DNA from: Phoronis australis
Taxonomy: Eukaryota; Phoronida; Phoronidae
DNA: 64,000 nt
Direction: 5' to 3'
Assembly: GCA_002633005.1 (NCBI GenBank)
Contig: NMRA01000135.1
Coordinates: 247,115-311,114, forward strand
Positions 13,689 through 28,600 of this stretch are shown here, one piece after another. The notes below the pieces were generated by a model. The model saw only the letters and a list, made by a program, of their open reading frames with translations. It made no database searches and was not told where the DNA came from. A program made the position numbers and the translations under genes. Position 1 is the stretch's first letter; each line of letters begins with the position of its first letter.

Positions 13689-16600
13689 CTGCAACAATGG
13701 ATTGTTGAAATGCAATTACGCCACGATTTAAGTAATTGCTGATAGCGGTTTTCAAAAACACTGCATTAAGGACAGTATCCGAAAGTTTCAAATGAACAGC
13801 CATTTCTGAGATATGGTGTTTCGAAATTAGTCGAATTTAGTCATTGTTAGAGGTGCGCGGTTTTCGCCGCAGGTTTTGTTATAGCTTTGTTTATCTATTC
13901 GAGTTCACAAGGAATAATTTAAATAGGTTACGAATCTCTTACAAAACTTTGGAATATGGAGACAAGTACACATCCCGAAACTTGTTAAATTATAGCGAAC
14001 TCGGCTTGTATTCAGGGGACAGTTTCATGAACAGTGCCTTAAGACAGAAAATTAAGTTGGTCTTGGGCTCACAATTGCTAAATAAAGGTTTAGCTATTTT
14101 AGTAATTACTAGGGTATTACAGTCTAGAAAAAAATTGTTAGAAATTGTCTTATCCCAGTAAGTGGCAGTTAGGTGTATGTTCAAAACGACTTTTTATTTT
14201 TGCTCAAATGAGATTTAATTATTATTCAGTTTATTTGGGGGCGTAAGATCAAATTTCTGTCCTGAGTCACTTTTCATGAAATGGGACCAAGGTGTGGTAT
14301 TTGCTTCAATCGGTACATCAGATGCGCAATTGGGGTTTGTCGTACACCGTGTGACCAACATCTGACAGAGGGTTAGTGGAGCCAAGGACTATAGTACATG
14401 GATCGTCAACTCCGTATACTTTCAATGGACGACTGTTCTCGTACAGAAGCAATGACGTCATATTCACTAGCGACATCTGGCTGGCTAAATTATCTGGTGT
14501 TACTTCCGGCAAGTACGTCGTCTGCTAATCTTGGTCAGCTGTTGTGTCACAAAACACTAACCGGAAACTGGGACAGATAATTTAGGAGAGAGGCACCTCC
14601 TCTAGAATATTACGCAAGAAAATGTCGGAGTTGCGAATCTGTTGCCTATAATCTATGATGGAGCAAGACCGATTCGAGTCTGAATGCGGACACATTTTCT
14701 GAGGCCCTCTGAGCGCACCTTTAGCTTGACCACACCTTTAATTTCGAATTGAAAGGGTGGTCTTCAAATTTCCTAATAGATCAATGCAAAACACATATTT
14801 CTAAATGACTGTTGAAGAAGTAGTGATCAGCCTTACCAGTCTTGACATTACTATCATATCCCTAGAGCACAAAGATGAATGGAAACAAAATTAGACTGAT
14901 AAGTGTATAAATTATTTGTATTCTTGGTAACTAACGGGAAAGTGAGAACGAGTCACGCGCATTCATGAGTTTTATTCTCGTTGAAACGGGATGCTTTTAG
15001 ACTGTCTGACCGAGTGTCTCTTGAAAAGTTTACGTTGTGACTACAGAAGATTTGGTTTAAACTGAACTGCCATGACTGTCTCATGACTGTGGAGTGACAC
15101 TTAATAGCTTTTTGTGGCATGATTGAATTTAGGTCCCCCAATTTCATTAGAAACTGGGCCTCCTGGGTTGGGATTAAGTTTTGTCCTGCATGTGAAGGCT
15201 ATTTTTGTTTGCAAAAAATCCGGTTGGTCGGAATCCACTGTCAGAGTTTTGGCAGTCGGAATGCACTGTGTCTTAGTTTGTAGAAGTTGCATGCAGATTG
15301 TGGCTTTTGGGTGAAAACTTGTGATTTGGTGTATTTGTGGTCGTTTTTGAAGTAGTAGTCTGTATTTGCGGAAAACTGATGTTTCAAAAGACTTTGCACA
15401 ATGTTTTTGAAGTCTCTGTTCCAGTATGCTGTTCATATTTTCAGATTCTGTACACCCTGTGGGACATTGTGTTGTTTACCTGAAAAGACCTGGTTTTTCA
15501 AACGCAAAATCAGCAAAAACTGTCGAATCCCGCCAAACCAGTTGGTTTAAAACGGAAACGGGTTGATTGTTAACCCATCGATATTGTGCATGCTTTTAAG
15601 TTCCAATTTACCTTTGAAAAGAACATAGGCTGTCGTTACATTGTGGGCTTTCAATGCCTTGAACATCATTTCTGCTTGATCCTTTGAAACCACCTGAAGT
15701 TTAAGACATGCACTTTAGTACAATTACGCATGATTACATGAACCTATACATGCAAGTATTCAATGTAAATTTGCAGATATATGTTTTGCGTACTGTTTTA
15801 CTTTTTTCTCTAAAACGTCAATGTTCTCGTTTGTTAAATGTGTGAGTCTATGATGTAGAATCACAAGACCATGGCAGTGAAAGAAATGAAATGAACTTCA
15901 GGCAAATAAGGTTTCATTTACCCGTGAAGTTTGTGTGACGCTGAACTTGAAAAGGTGAGTGCGAGGTTAAGTCCCAAATAATTTGCTAACCGCGTGATAA
16001 ATGTGTGTAAACCGACAAGCTGCCTGCTTTTTAAATATCTTCAAAACAGGAAAAGCATTAAATAAAGTTACAAATAACTATAAACACGTAACTTACGTTT
16101 CTATGGCGAAACAAATTGTAAGAAACTAAGTAAAGCCATTTTTGCTTCAAAAAGTCTTATTTTTCTGAATATCAGACGGACTGAAATGGACTTGTTCGAA
16201 AGGCCTGGGATAGAGTGCTGGATCCCATCCACTGGCGTGGTCACGGATGGGGCGGTGGGTTGACAACGGGACCATAGCCTCCCCTATTCATTACAAAAAA
16301 CAGGTTGCCACTCATTTCAGCATCTTGAGAACGTTGGTTACGCCAGTGATTGGGTCCTTTAAAAACACGAGGCGATGTGAGCTAGGCGACTATATACCAT
16401 ATTACTCACTGATACGAATACATAAGACCGAAATGAGGCGGATTGGTTGTCTACGTCAAATTTTCCGTTTCCCAAAACAACAACCGTTTCACAGCGAGGC
16501 TGAATGTGAAAAGTGTAAATAGCTATACACTTTTTGAATGATCTCACATTCATTGAAGGTCAAAAATATTGCATCACAGATAATAAATAACCATTTTTAC

Positions 16601-19600
16601 CTTATCTGCATCCCCTTGAAAGAAAATACATGGTGTTTTAATTTTGTCTAGATGATTTATTGGAGATCGTTGCTTGTACACGTTTTTCTTCTGTGGGTAA
16701 GGTCCGATCAGTTTATCCAAATACTTGCTCTCAAATTTATGGGTTTTCTTCACAAGCAACTCCAAGTCCGCCACACCTGACACACTAGCGGCTGAAGAAG
16801 ACAGGACAAATGCACATTTGGTGACATCTAGAACATGTACGTATTAAATACAAGTTCGTACGTTAGTAGACACCTCTTAACATGAAAAGAAATTTGGTCT
16901 TATGTTCTCACTTCACTATGTCCAAATAAAGGTTTAGTACTGTTATTAAACGCACTTAATTGCCTGGTAATAATTTGCACAAATTTTCCAAATAAGTAAC
17001 TCAATGATTCGCATAATTTTTAAAGTGTGAATTATATTCGTATTGAGTAATTCTTAGTTAGTCCAACAGAAAGGTATGAAGCCAATGGATGGTCACTGTT
17101 TGGTAACAAACCCCACAAGTCATGAGTAGCTGCATAGGACTACTTAGCGAAGACTAGATGGTTCCAATCTACTCTGGTTCATAATGGGCCATTAAAGGAC
17201 GTCACTGAGTAACTTAGCAACGTAAGTTGGCTCTTCCAACACCGGCACAGATTGATCACTGTCATTGTCTTTCACTTTCGTATTATGACTTTTATAGGAT
17301 ACTTAGAATAATGCATTGTTTACAAAATAATTGCAAAATAACAAACAAACGATGTTTTATGTAATCCTGAAGCCTTTTTAAGTGTGAGCGACAACTGTCA
17401 GGCAGTCAACTTACGTGATTTTTCCAAATAATGAAATCAGGAACCTGACTGTATTTTCGGCTTGCACGAAGCATACTGCACGTTGAAGGCTGGAACTAGG
17501 ATATCTCTGACTACTATGAGTATTACTCGCAGGTACATGCGTACCACTAACCGACTGCCTCGCCGAATACAAAAACTGCTTCGAATGAGAAGACACCAAT
17601 ACATGGAAGATTTGAAAAAAATACACGCATTACGAAAATGTAGCGAATTAAAGGCCAAATTTCAAAATGGCTTCCACACCTGCACTAAACACTTCCGGGT
17701 GAAAGGCAATAACACTGAGCGCCAGGTAACCACCGGCCGACTGGCCAGAGACTGTCAGCTTCTTCCGGTCAACTAGACCCTCGTCGGCAAGATGTAAGGC
17801 ACCGTAAGCCGCGTCTTCATTATCGGTAATACCCCAGCTGAAAATGCGTGGAAAGTTGAGCGTAGTCAGTTTATGCCATGTAAAATAAAATATGAACAAA
17901 TTCTTTGCCCTGGATACAGTCAATTACTCTTGTACGTCTATGGTGGCGCCCAATCAGACAATACTTTATTGACGTCTATGGTGGCGCATAATCAGACAAT
18001 AGTTATTTGGACTATACGATTTTATCATGGTGCTGAGTCACTGAGAGAGAACAAGAACGTGATTGCAGATACGATATACTGTCAAGGCGTTAACTCACAA
18101 GTTGTGACAAAACTGTTGTCTCAAAACAATGCTCGTTAAGGAAAACAACAATAATACGAAGAATACAATTGCATTTTTACTAACTGAAAACCACCGTCGT
18201 GCGATATTTAGGCCGGAGACAGCTGTCATGCTCGTGACAATTTCTTAAACAGTTCAAAAAGTCACCGAAAACACGGTTTGTCCTAGGCCGTTTGATATTG
18301 AGGGAAAGAGATAAAATTAAGTTGAAAATTGAGAAGGAATTGACAAAATTTCAAAAACGACAGCACTCATGTATGTTTTTTAGATTTGGACACTTCTTAC
18401 TTGTAGTAAAGTCTCTCCCTGTAGGGTCTTCCGTAACCGGTACTCCCCCTATAGTTGAGATCAAGTACTGCAAACCCTCGCGACGTGTAGAATTGCAACA
18501 TCAGTTTCATGCCTGGCGTCGTTTGACCGGTGGGTCCTCCGTGAGCCCGCACTAGTAGAGGAGGCAGAGTGTCTTCGGGCCCTTTGTAATCTTTTGACTG
18601 TCAACAATAAGTAGGTAAAGAAAACATGTCCTAACACAGGTACGCCGAGGATGTTACGAGAGAGGCGATCGACGTAACCTTTCTTTTCTAAGCGTAACAT
18701 AAGAACGATATTGAAATTCTAGTACAGCTTACATATTCACATAAACCATGTTGTCGTGTCCTGAAACAACTTCCCAGTCCCCAGGCATATTTACGCTTTC
18801 AAAACGGCATTGTTGCCCTGGGCCTGTCATAAATCAAAAGTGACACTGGTTTAACAATGATTCCCCCAAACCAAAGACAGTATCTCAAACTTTCGTGTCG
18901 GAGCTGAAACGTTCACACAGACACCAGTACCAAGTTGCATAAAACAAGCCCCAAATAGGGATTCGACTAAGTTCCGTAAATCTTTTGCCTATCTGTGTCT
19001 TTGTTTACTCACAGATGTTTATCTTCTCATCTTTATTATTAGTTACTCTCTAACCAATGAAATTTTCTAATAAAATAACTAAAAATTGAGCCTTGAATTC
19101 AATGAAAATAAATAGGGACTTAACCCTTAAGTTAGGGGCGTTGCATGAAAAGATCCCTACTTATTTTCGATAATATTGAGAATTCAACGTCAAGTTCACT
19201 TAGTACTGATGAAACTAAAACAGCATAAGAAAGGACAATTGGTGTTTCCACTAATCCACAGATACTCAGTAGATTTAGGGAACTTAGTTGAGTCCCTATT
19301 AGGGACTCTTTAATGCAACATGGCCCTCATGTGCAAACTACCGGTGTGATAAGATAACTATCCACGTAAGCAATAATAGTACTCTACCGCACAATTACAG
19401 ACACTGATCTTGAGTTCATACAAAAGTTTAATAGGAAAGGTCAAAAATAATTTCGAGTTCGGGTCCTGGTCATTATTGAGTCTGGTCTGAAGCGATAACA
19501 AACTGCCAGTTTTCCATGAGCCCCAAACTTCGTAAGGAGTAAGATGTGACCATTTCATAGCCGTTAGAGGCCTATTAAGTACGTATATCTTTGACAGAAT

Positions 19601-22600
19601 GGATATTGTTTTGAAGACAAGGCAGAAATTGTTTGAATGCGATAGTTCTGCGATCATAAAGATGGTAATTACTTTTCATATGGAACCATGTTACCACTGG
19701 CGGATTTAGGGGGCAAGGAGGCCATGCCCCCCCCTAAAATTCTCCCAGATTCCATTTGGCAGTTCGGGGGTACGAATGTCTGACGGGCAAACTCCTGGCT
19801 AATACTCTGCCCTGCCCCCCAACTCAAAATCGTGGATCTGCCCCTGGTTTCTGCAGTAACAGAAATTGAAAACATGAATATACACTAACTTATTTGTCAG
19901 CTAAAAAACCTCCTCGCTTGTTAAGTTGACAAATTATTGTCCAAAAGGCGCTGCAAGAAGCATTCAACATGGAGAGCAAAATGCGAAATTGTTGGAAACC
20001 TGGATAGGGCTAATGAGTGGTAACATGGGGCAAATTGAAATGAGCGGACATCATTTTCGATCGCGGGAGGATTTTTTACAATGAACAGAGGGACATGGTC
20101 CAGTTGTGCCCCCCGTGGCTACGACAGCCGGAGTTGCCCATGTCTGTTTGTTTTTACTTACTTGGGGACGATAATAATCAGCATAAGCCTTTTCATTTTC
20201 TCCAGTCTTGTAAGTTATTTCTTCAGGAAAGCTGATGTACTTTTCGTTGACGACTTTCCAGATGGAGGAAGAATTTCTCACCACTTCAACCTGAACGGAA
20301 ACATGTTTATCTATACCAGGAAATGACAAAAGTTCCCAGTCACACACAAATAAGTCAACGACAATGACAAAGTGGTTAAGATAAAAAGTAAAAATACAAG
20401 CCAAACTCAAGCGAAAATTTCATCGGGTGACTGCACAGCAAGGTTCCAGTCGTTGATCGGGGGTTGGGTGCGGATGCTGCAACGTAGGACTTTGACAACA
20501 GTACATGCTGTCCAAAGACATTTGCTTTGTAAATGGTTAAAATGGCAAAACAAATCTACACAGTGCCACCCACGGCAAAACTGACATGGGTTCCTACAAG
20601 TGTTACACTACCCCAGGAATTGGTGATTTGAAGGACAAAACAGATAGCGATCAGGCATGCCAAACCACTGAGGACCTGGGGATTTATGCAATTCGTGAGG
20701 ATGTAGGGTTCCAAACTGAAGGCCGAGGAATGTGGCGAACAGTGTCGTCGCCGAGATGGCGACCGAAAACATAATGTTAACGTAAAATTCCTCTCTCCAT
20801 CCTCCTTTTCAAATATTACTTTCGCCCCTAAACAAGCCAGTATTGTATTAATACAATGTACCTTTCCACTCCGTAGGTTCACTTTAATAACAGCAGTCAC
20901 TTTTCTTGGGTCCTTGGCAAGGCAGTAGACATTGTCTCCGTCACCGTATCGCACTACTTCATGATAGGCGTATCCAGAATGTATGGCCTTCGATGTTTTT
21001 GTGCGCGTGTCTAGAATCTCCAGTTTCTATGAAAATGTCAAAATCAACATCGAATGAACTTCTGAAAAAAATATTTTTCAGAAGAGCTGGGAGAACTGAA
21101 AATGTACCCTTGCCATTTCAAGAAATGGTTGATTTAAGAGAGATTTCGACGTTGTTTAGTGATTAATGTTGAACTTGAGGGTTTAAAACATTACCACACT
21201 CACTCGATCTTGAATATTTGCCGAATGAGCCGACACCTCAAGTGACAGGCAGTGAGTGCTCAGGGGCGGATCCAGGATTTTGAGTTGGGGGGCAGGGCAC
21301 AGGAATAACCAGAATTTCGCCTCATTCGCACGCCCAGCCTAAAATGTAGGGATGTAGGGAGTCTCGAATTTTGGGGTTTGTGGACCTTATTACTAAAAAA
21401 ACAAAACGGGGTTTCTTCAAGGCCTATGCATTGTGCATTCGCCCCCAGAGCCCCCTAGATGCGCGCATATGCTACTCAGCAATTCGTACCCCGGACTGCC
21501 AAATGGAATCTGGAAGAATTTTAGGGGGGCCATGGCCCCCTTGCCCCCCTCCCCCCTAAATCCGCCGATGGTACTTGCGCCATTTTAGAATTCACACTTT
21601 TAGCGTTGGCTAACTCCAAACATCTTTTAAACGTATTTTTGAGTGGCTAATGATTTTGATGTTCTTGTTGGCAACAGAAATCAAGTCCTATCATGTTAAC
21701 CAATACTAAGAGGCTGGTTTCATAAGCTTTTCATAGCTGAATATTCAGGAATTGCAGTTTAAAAAAGCATCACGTGCAGTTTTTTATGAAAATATCTTTT
21801 AGTTGCAAACTTATTACGTTACAATCAATCTATCGCGGCTAGAGATAGCATAGGAAAATTCACGTGGGTGATCGATATCCATTCAAAAGTAATCAAGGGC
21901 CGGGTTTTAATCTTTTTACTCGAAATGGAACTCGAAATTATGTTTGGCATTTTCCAGTCTACTTTTGTGCGAATTCAAGATACGCGTCTGTTATTCTATG
22001 TTCGAGTACCTAATGACCTACGTGGATAATTTTTTAGTCCTAGTTTGCAGTTGATAAACTCAACATTAAAGCTAGAAGTTCGAGTTTAAACTCAAAATTT
22101 CGAGTTTTTACTCGAGTTTGTAGCACGAATATAAAGGTTATTAGGTCAAAACATGGACTAGAAACTCATATGCGTAAACTATAATGTATTCGAGCACAGT
22201 CAAATAACCATTTATGTTGAGTTCGCACAAAAGTTCGTTTCGAGAACAAACATTAGATTCCAGGCCCAGGTTTCCAGGTAACCTATTTCATGAACAGTAA
22301 CTAATTAAAACTTTAGACATAAATGTAGTTCTGTACACTCCTACTTCACAGTTACTGAACAAAGGTTCAGCCAAGTGACTATGAGAGCATATTAACTGTT
22401 TGAAAATAATTGATAGACATTAAAAATAATTGGTAGATATTATCTCACCAGCAGCTGTGTCTATATGCTCTGAGATCGTAACCTATTTTAAACATGTGTA
22501 TGACACCGGTCTCCAGTATCAAGGGTGTAGGTGGTAGTTTTTACTTGTATTTTTATGATCTACAATTGCAGTACAGTGGCGGATCTAGGATATCACAANT

Positions 22601-25600
22601 CGAGCACAGTCAAATAACCATTTATGTTGAGTTCGCACAAAAGTTCGTTTCGAGAACAAACATTAGATTCCAGGCCCAGGTTTCCAGGTAACCTATTTCA
22701 TGAACAGTAACTAATTAAAACTTTAGACATAAATGTAGTTCTGTACACTCCTACTTCACTGTTACTGAACAAAGGTTCAGCCAAGTGACTATGAGAGCAT
22801 ATTAACTGTTTGAAAATAATTGATAGACATTAAAAATAATTGGTAGATATTATCTCACCAGCAGCTGTGTCTATATGCTCTGAGATCGTAACTTATTTTA
22901 AACATGTGTATGACACCGGTCTCCAGTATCAAGGGTGTAGGTGGTAGTTTTTACTTGTATTTTTATGATCTACAATTGCAGTACAGTGGCGGATCTAGGA
23001 TATCACAAAGGGGACCCAACACACCCAAACACTAAAACTACACACATTTAAATCTTGTTTCAGCCGTACAATTTTAATTACCGGACTTAATTAATAAACT
23101 CAACATTTCCCTACGCTCTTGCTGTTTTACTTTTTTGCTGCTGCCAAGGGGGGGGGCAAGGGCCCCCCTAAATTCGCCTATGCCGTATCTCTTCATCTTT
23201 CGTTCAATAATTTTGATTTTACTTTTACTTGTATTCTTACTTATTGGTTTTTAATTCATTCCTTATATATAAATAAAATTGTTTGAACAAAAGACGAAGA
23301 TAGATCATGAAAATGTTATTACTGCCGTGTACACCAAACATATATATAATTATACATGTATGCATCTTTCACTCCATCTGTTGCAACGTCTCACATGTTT
23401 ATTATTTTTGTTTAACAGTAATTATCATTTATTGGCGTATTTATCTATTTTGTACTGTATATTTCGTTCACTTGTTGTTATATGTATTTATTGTCCATAT
23501 TGCTTTAAGTCGGCTCTGTGGGAGATAAGCAAATTTTACTAAACAGGCTACTCACTAAAATGAGGATTTCCTTAATTAATAATGCAGTTATAAAACCATA
23601 TATATGTTCTGATTTGTCAGGTTGTCTTGATTCTAGTTATACTGCTAAATTTTGACAATAATTAGACAAAAAGTGGATTTGTAACAGCTTGATGTCATAC
23701 GTATACGTACCCCTTTGAACAACGTTGCGATGTGCCTCATTTCTTTCTCCATTGGATTAAAGTCGTAGCTCGTTTCTCCGAAAAGCCAAGGAGGGCCGCC
23801 AATTTCCTCATCTCTGCGATTTAAGTTCACGTGCTGTCCGTTACTTGTCACGTGATACAAATTCCACCAATCTGTGCGATCGCTAATGTAGGTGAGAGTG
23901 TTTTCCGGCGTCCATCTTGGCTGTATAATGCTGGTCATGGGTCCACCGGCCACCTGTATTTGCGAAAGAGTACAAACTAGCTGAATAGCACATAGGCTAA
24001 TTTAGTGGTAGTGGGGGGCCAGGGCTCCGTATTGCTGGTGCATGTATAGCATTTTAGTGGCGCCGTGAACTTTTTTCGCTCGAAAATGGTTTTGGGGCTC
24101 CAAATATGCCATTCTAGGTACATGTATTTGAGTGTACTTACTAGCAGGAAACAGCGAGCAGGTTAAATCCTATTAATATTTTACTTAACTTCAAACAGGA
24201 ACAGAGAGAAGGTCGAACAGACAAAACCAAAACATTCCAGTTCAGAAACTAAGTTTGAACAGTGACGAAACTGTTAACGCACTGAGACAAATTTAAATCA
24301 GGGAACATTTAGATTATTACCCTTTCTTTCGACCCAGGTACAATGGTCATACCAGTTTCACTTAGAGTGGCAGTCCACAACTCTGTTGAGTCCCACGGCT
24401 ATAAAGAAACATAATCGTAAACAATGCAACATAGTAAGAGACACTCCTGCACTTCATTAATTTCGCCGGTCTCCCAGGGTAACCCGGCGGTTCAGACATA
24501 TGATTGGTTCCCGATGATGATGTCCGGTTTGCCAACCAATCACTGGGTGTTTTAGCCGGTTGAACCCGCACAACCTGTGTGGTCAATCAAGTGCAGCCAA
24601 TGAATGTTAACCCTCATCAACAGATCCGTTGCCTGTTTAGGTTCACATTCTCATTGCAAGAAGTTATGAGACTGTCCTTTTCTTGGTTGTATGCATTGTA
24701 CTGACACAGAACTTTCCGAACTTTAGCACTGTTCTGGTTTGGATTGTTCACACTTTAATCGATTGTTATAAAATGTCACAGAAGAAACAGGTCACGACAG
24801 TACGTGCACGTGCAGGGTATAGACTCTATTCACGCGGCAGACATTAAAATCCAAAGCGAGGCTCACTGCGATAAACAAAGCGAAAGTAGACATTGCGTGA
24901 GTTAAATAGCCGGTCTTTCGAGTCCAACCTGGATATTGAATTCTAATAATGTGTCAACAATTAAACCACATAGACGTAGAAAATTACATTAGAGAACAAG
25001 TTAAGGCGTCAAAGAGTTGTCTGACGGAAAGGGTTTAATTTTTCTCGGAAAACTAGGTTCGAAACATGAAACGTAAATATGACCAAATAGCGGCGATCGT
25101 AGTGTTACGGATTAGGTATTATGCTGAATGCAGGGTTACTTTTTTCTTGTAAATTGTTGATCAAAATACTTTCTACGCGGACCAGGTCATCTGCTCGTAT
25201 TGTTGACGAGTTGAAGACATATTCGACAGTGGTGGCTGTCATGTGCAATTAGTCACATCTGGTTTAATTTGTTGATCAAGAATATTAAAATCAAGCATAG
25301 CCTGGTCCTATGCACTCCCTGGGACTAACAGTTGATTTGTCATTGATCTGAAAGAATAATTGATGTTATTAAATATATTTTTTATTAAAATAATAAACCA
25401 GACTCGTAATTGAAAATAAAAATTATTTGACCATCAATTCTGCTTTCTTGGTTGTAATAATTCTTACGTCTATTTCATGTGTTAGATTTCAAGTATCAAT
25501 TTGGACCAAGTTGAATTTTAAAATTAAAACACCTAATTCGTTCGTCCAAAACGTAACCTCGTTTTAGAACTCAATTTCAGTTAACTGGACAATGGAATCA

Positions 25601-28600
25601 TAGTTATCACTGTTTCTGCAGAAACCTCGTTCATCCGAGGGGAAAGGTGCTAGTGCCTACTGAGAGGCGAGTTTTTGGCCGAGTGAGGGCGGGAACAGTC
25701 TACCTCCCGATCACCATCAATAGCACGCCCGCGCTGTTGCAAGCTCTAATACATGTAGGCTCTGTCTCATTTTAAAGTAGCCTTTTGTGCTCTTAAAAAT
25801 TGTCACCCGTGTGGTTATAGGTTATGTGAACTCAGAGAGATTTTTCACTAGGGGAATTTTTGTGCCTCGTGGGGGGAATTTCGCGTGATATTTCAATATT
25901 TTTGAGAGGGGAATAGGACCGATATTGGGCCCTAAATTTGAGGGATTGAGGGCTCTGTCCTTTTTGGAAAGAAAAATTATAATGTTTCAACCCGTAGCAG
26001 GATTTTGAATTAGGGAGGGGGGGGCAGATGCGCGCACCCAGCCTAAAATCTGGGGAAGCAGGGGTCTTGAATTCTTGGGTTTGCTTACCTGTTGACTAAA
26101 AAAAAAAACGGTAAACGGGGTTCATTCAGCCTATGCGTTGTTTATTCACCCCCCAAGACCCCCTGGTTGCGCACGTGTTCTAGTCAGCAATTCGCACTCG
26201 AACTCAAAAATGGGATTTGATACAATTATAGGCCCCCCCAAATCCGTTGTCATGAAAATACAACCTGGCTGGCCCATTCTCCGGTCGTTACTAAGTACTA
26301 TGATGCTGGACAACTGACCGAGACGCGACAAAATATGATCTAACTTTTCGAAAACATTTATTTTACCGTCACGGACATATTTTGCTTCGTCGGCGTATGG
26401 CAACGACCCAACGCTTCCGAATCTAAACGTCTTTAGAGATTGTGAAGCGTGTCCGTATTTTTTCTAGCCGTTCGGGGAACAACACGGACTGAAACACAGA
26501 CTCCTATGCCGATAAGCTGACAGATCTATCGTAGCGAGCCTCGTTTTGGAACGCGCCTCCTGTCGGCGTGAATAGAGTCTATGGCAAAAGTGCCTGAAGT
26601 GACATTTTTGCAATGTAATTTAATCTCTCCATCACTGTTCTGGAGTCAGCGCAGTGTTGTAAAACTGTTCTTCTGTGCCGGGTTGCATGAAACAGTCCCA
26701 AACAGGGACTCAACTAAATTCCCTAAATATTTTGCCTATTTGTATCTTTGTTTAATTACAGATGTGGTCTTTTTCTTTCTAATCATCTTCATTATGAGCT
26801 GCTCTTTGACTGGTGACATTTTCTAACAGTATAACCAAACCTGAGCCTTGAATTCAATGGAAATAAATCGGGACATAGTCTCAACGTTAGGATTGTTGCA
26901 TGAAAAAATCCCTATACACTTTCGATGATATTGAGAATTCAACGTCGATTTCACTCTCGATTTCTATCAAAACCAAAAGTTGACTTAGTACTGAAACTAA
27001 AAACGCATAAGAAAGGACAAGCTGTGTTTTCACAAGTCCCCAAATACGCAGTAGGTTTAGGGAACTAAGTTGAGTCCCTATTTGGGACTGTTTCATGCAA
27101 CCGGGCACTTGTGCGGACTCGTATGATTGTTAAGCGTGGTTATCATAAAATGGTATTTCACTCGTTAAATATATTTATGTCANNNNNNNNNNNNNNNNNN
27201 NNNNNNNNNNNNNNNNNNNNNNNNNNNNNNNNNNNNNNNNNNNNNNNNNNNNNNNNNNNNNNNNNNNNNNNNNNNNNNNNNNNNNNNNNNNNNNNNNNNN
27301 NNNNNNNNNNNNNNNNNNNNNNNNNNNNNNNNNNNNNNNNNNNNNNNNNNNNNNGCGACAAAATATGATCTAACTTTTCGAAAACATTTATTTTACACGG
27401 ACATATTTTGCTTCGTCGGCGTATGGCAACGACCCAACGCTTCCGAATCTAAACGTCTTTAGAGATTGTGAAGCGTGTCCGTATTTTTTCTAGCCGTTCG
27501 GGGAACAACACGGACTGAAACACAGACTCCTATGCCGATAAGCTAACAGAGCTATCGTAGCGAGCCTCGTTTTGGAACGCGCCTCCTGTCGGCGTGAATA
27601 GGGTCTATAGATATTGACCATGAAACTTTTAGAACAATCTTCATTGCTCATATCTAACAATACATGACGCACAATAGTGAGTACTAGAGACCCGTTTTGA
27701 TAACGGGCGAGATGTAGTACTCAGTCATGGTCGTAACGAGTTATTGCAAACCCGACACAGACGACATTTTTTGTATATGAGCGAACGTTGCACCTAACGT
27801 TAAGTTGTGAATTTTCATATTCAGACTTGCGACTACCATTAGGAGCCACGTTAATTTGTGTTCTCGGAAGTGACGACCGTTTTAGCTAAGACTACACTCG
27901 CGACAATCAATAAGACGAGCTCTACGAGAAATCCTTGGAATTATTACAACTTCTTGAATGAAACTCAAATATTCCATGGTACCAGAAGAGAAGGTGCTCG
28001 GCTTACACGTACAAAAACGAGTCTGTTCGGATAGCGTGAAAACTCAAGTTTTCCTGCTTGTCAAATTAGGCGGTCGTTCATTTGAGATTCTTACCATGTC
28101 TGGAAGGTTCCATTGAATCCAACACATTTTCTTTCCATTTGGACTAACTCGGGGGTTGCTGTAGAAGTCCGCACCTTCAACCTGACCAAGAGAACAAGAA
28201 ATAGGCCTACATGAATGGGCAGCGGCTGAAGCAAGCGGAGTCAGGCGCTCTGAATGTTATCTCGAAACAATTTACACCAGAAATGTGTTGAAAACAGCCA
28301 TTCCGACATGGAATACTGTGCAGCTGTATACCGGTACGTGAATATTACTTCGAAAGCTCCGAAGAAATTTTTGGCCAAAAACAAAAGCAAATTAATTACT
28401 CACCAGTACTAGCTGTTGTTTTGTAGACGGGTCGACGACGACAATCGTGTTTTGTGGTTCTTTACTTTTGTTACGTCGGACGACAGAGTGGTCTTCGCGC
28501 ACTATAACTATTTGACCATGCTTGAAATACAAAATCAATCATTAGACAGATGTGAATTGGCCTACATATCCCGCTGCGATTTCACTCACTGCAGAACCTT

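Noticed and set aside
17462-17776. 104-codon plus-strand frame over S9 exon 12
   Set aside because: Exact antisense shadow of the catalytic-serine exon.
18461-18700. 79-codon minus-strand frame over S9 exon 11
   Set aside because: Another frame on the coding strand; lacks the HGGPT and YRGSTGYG motifs that exon 11 carries.
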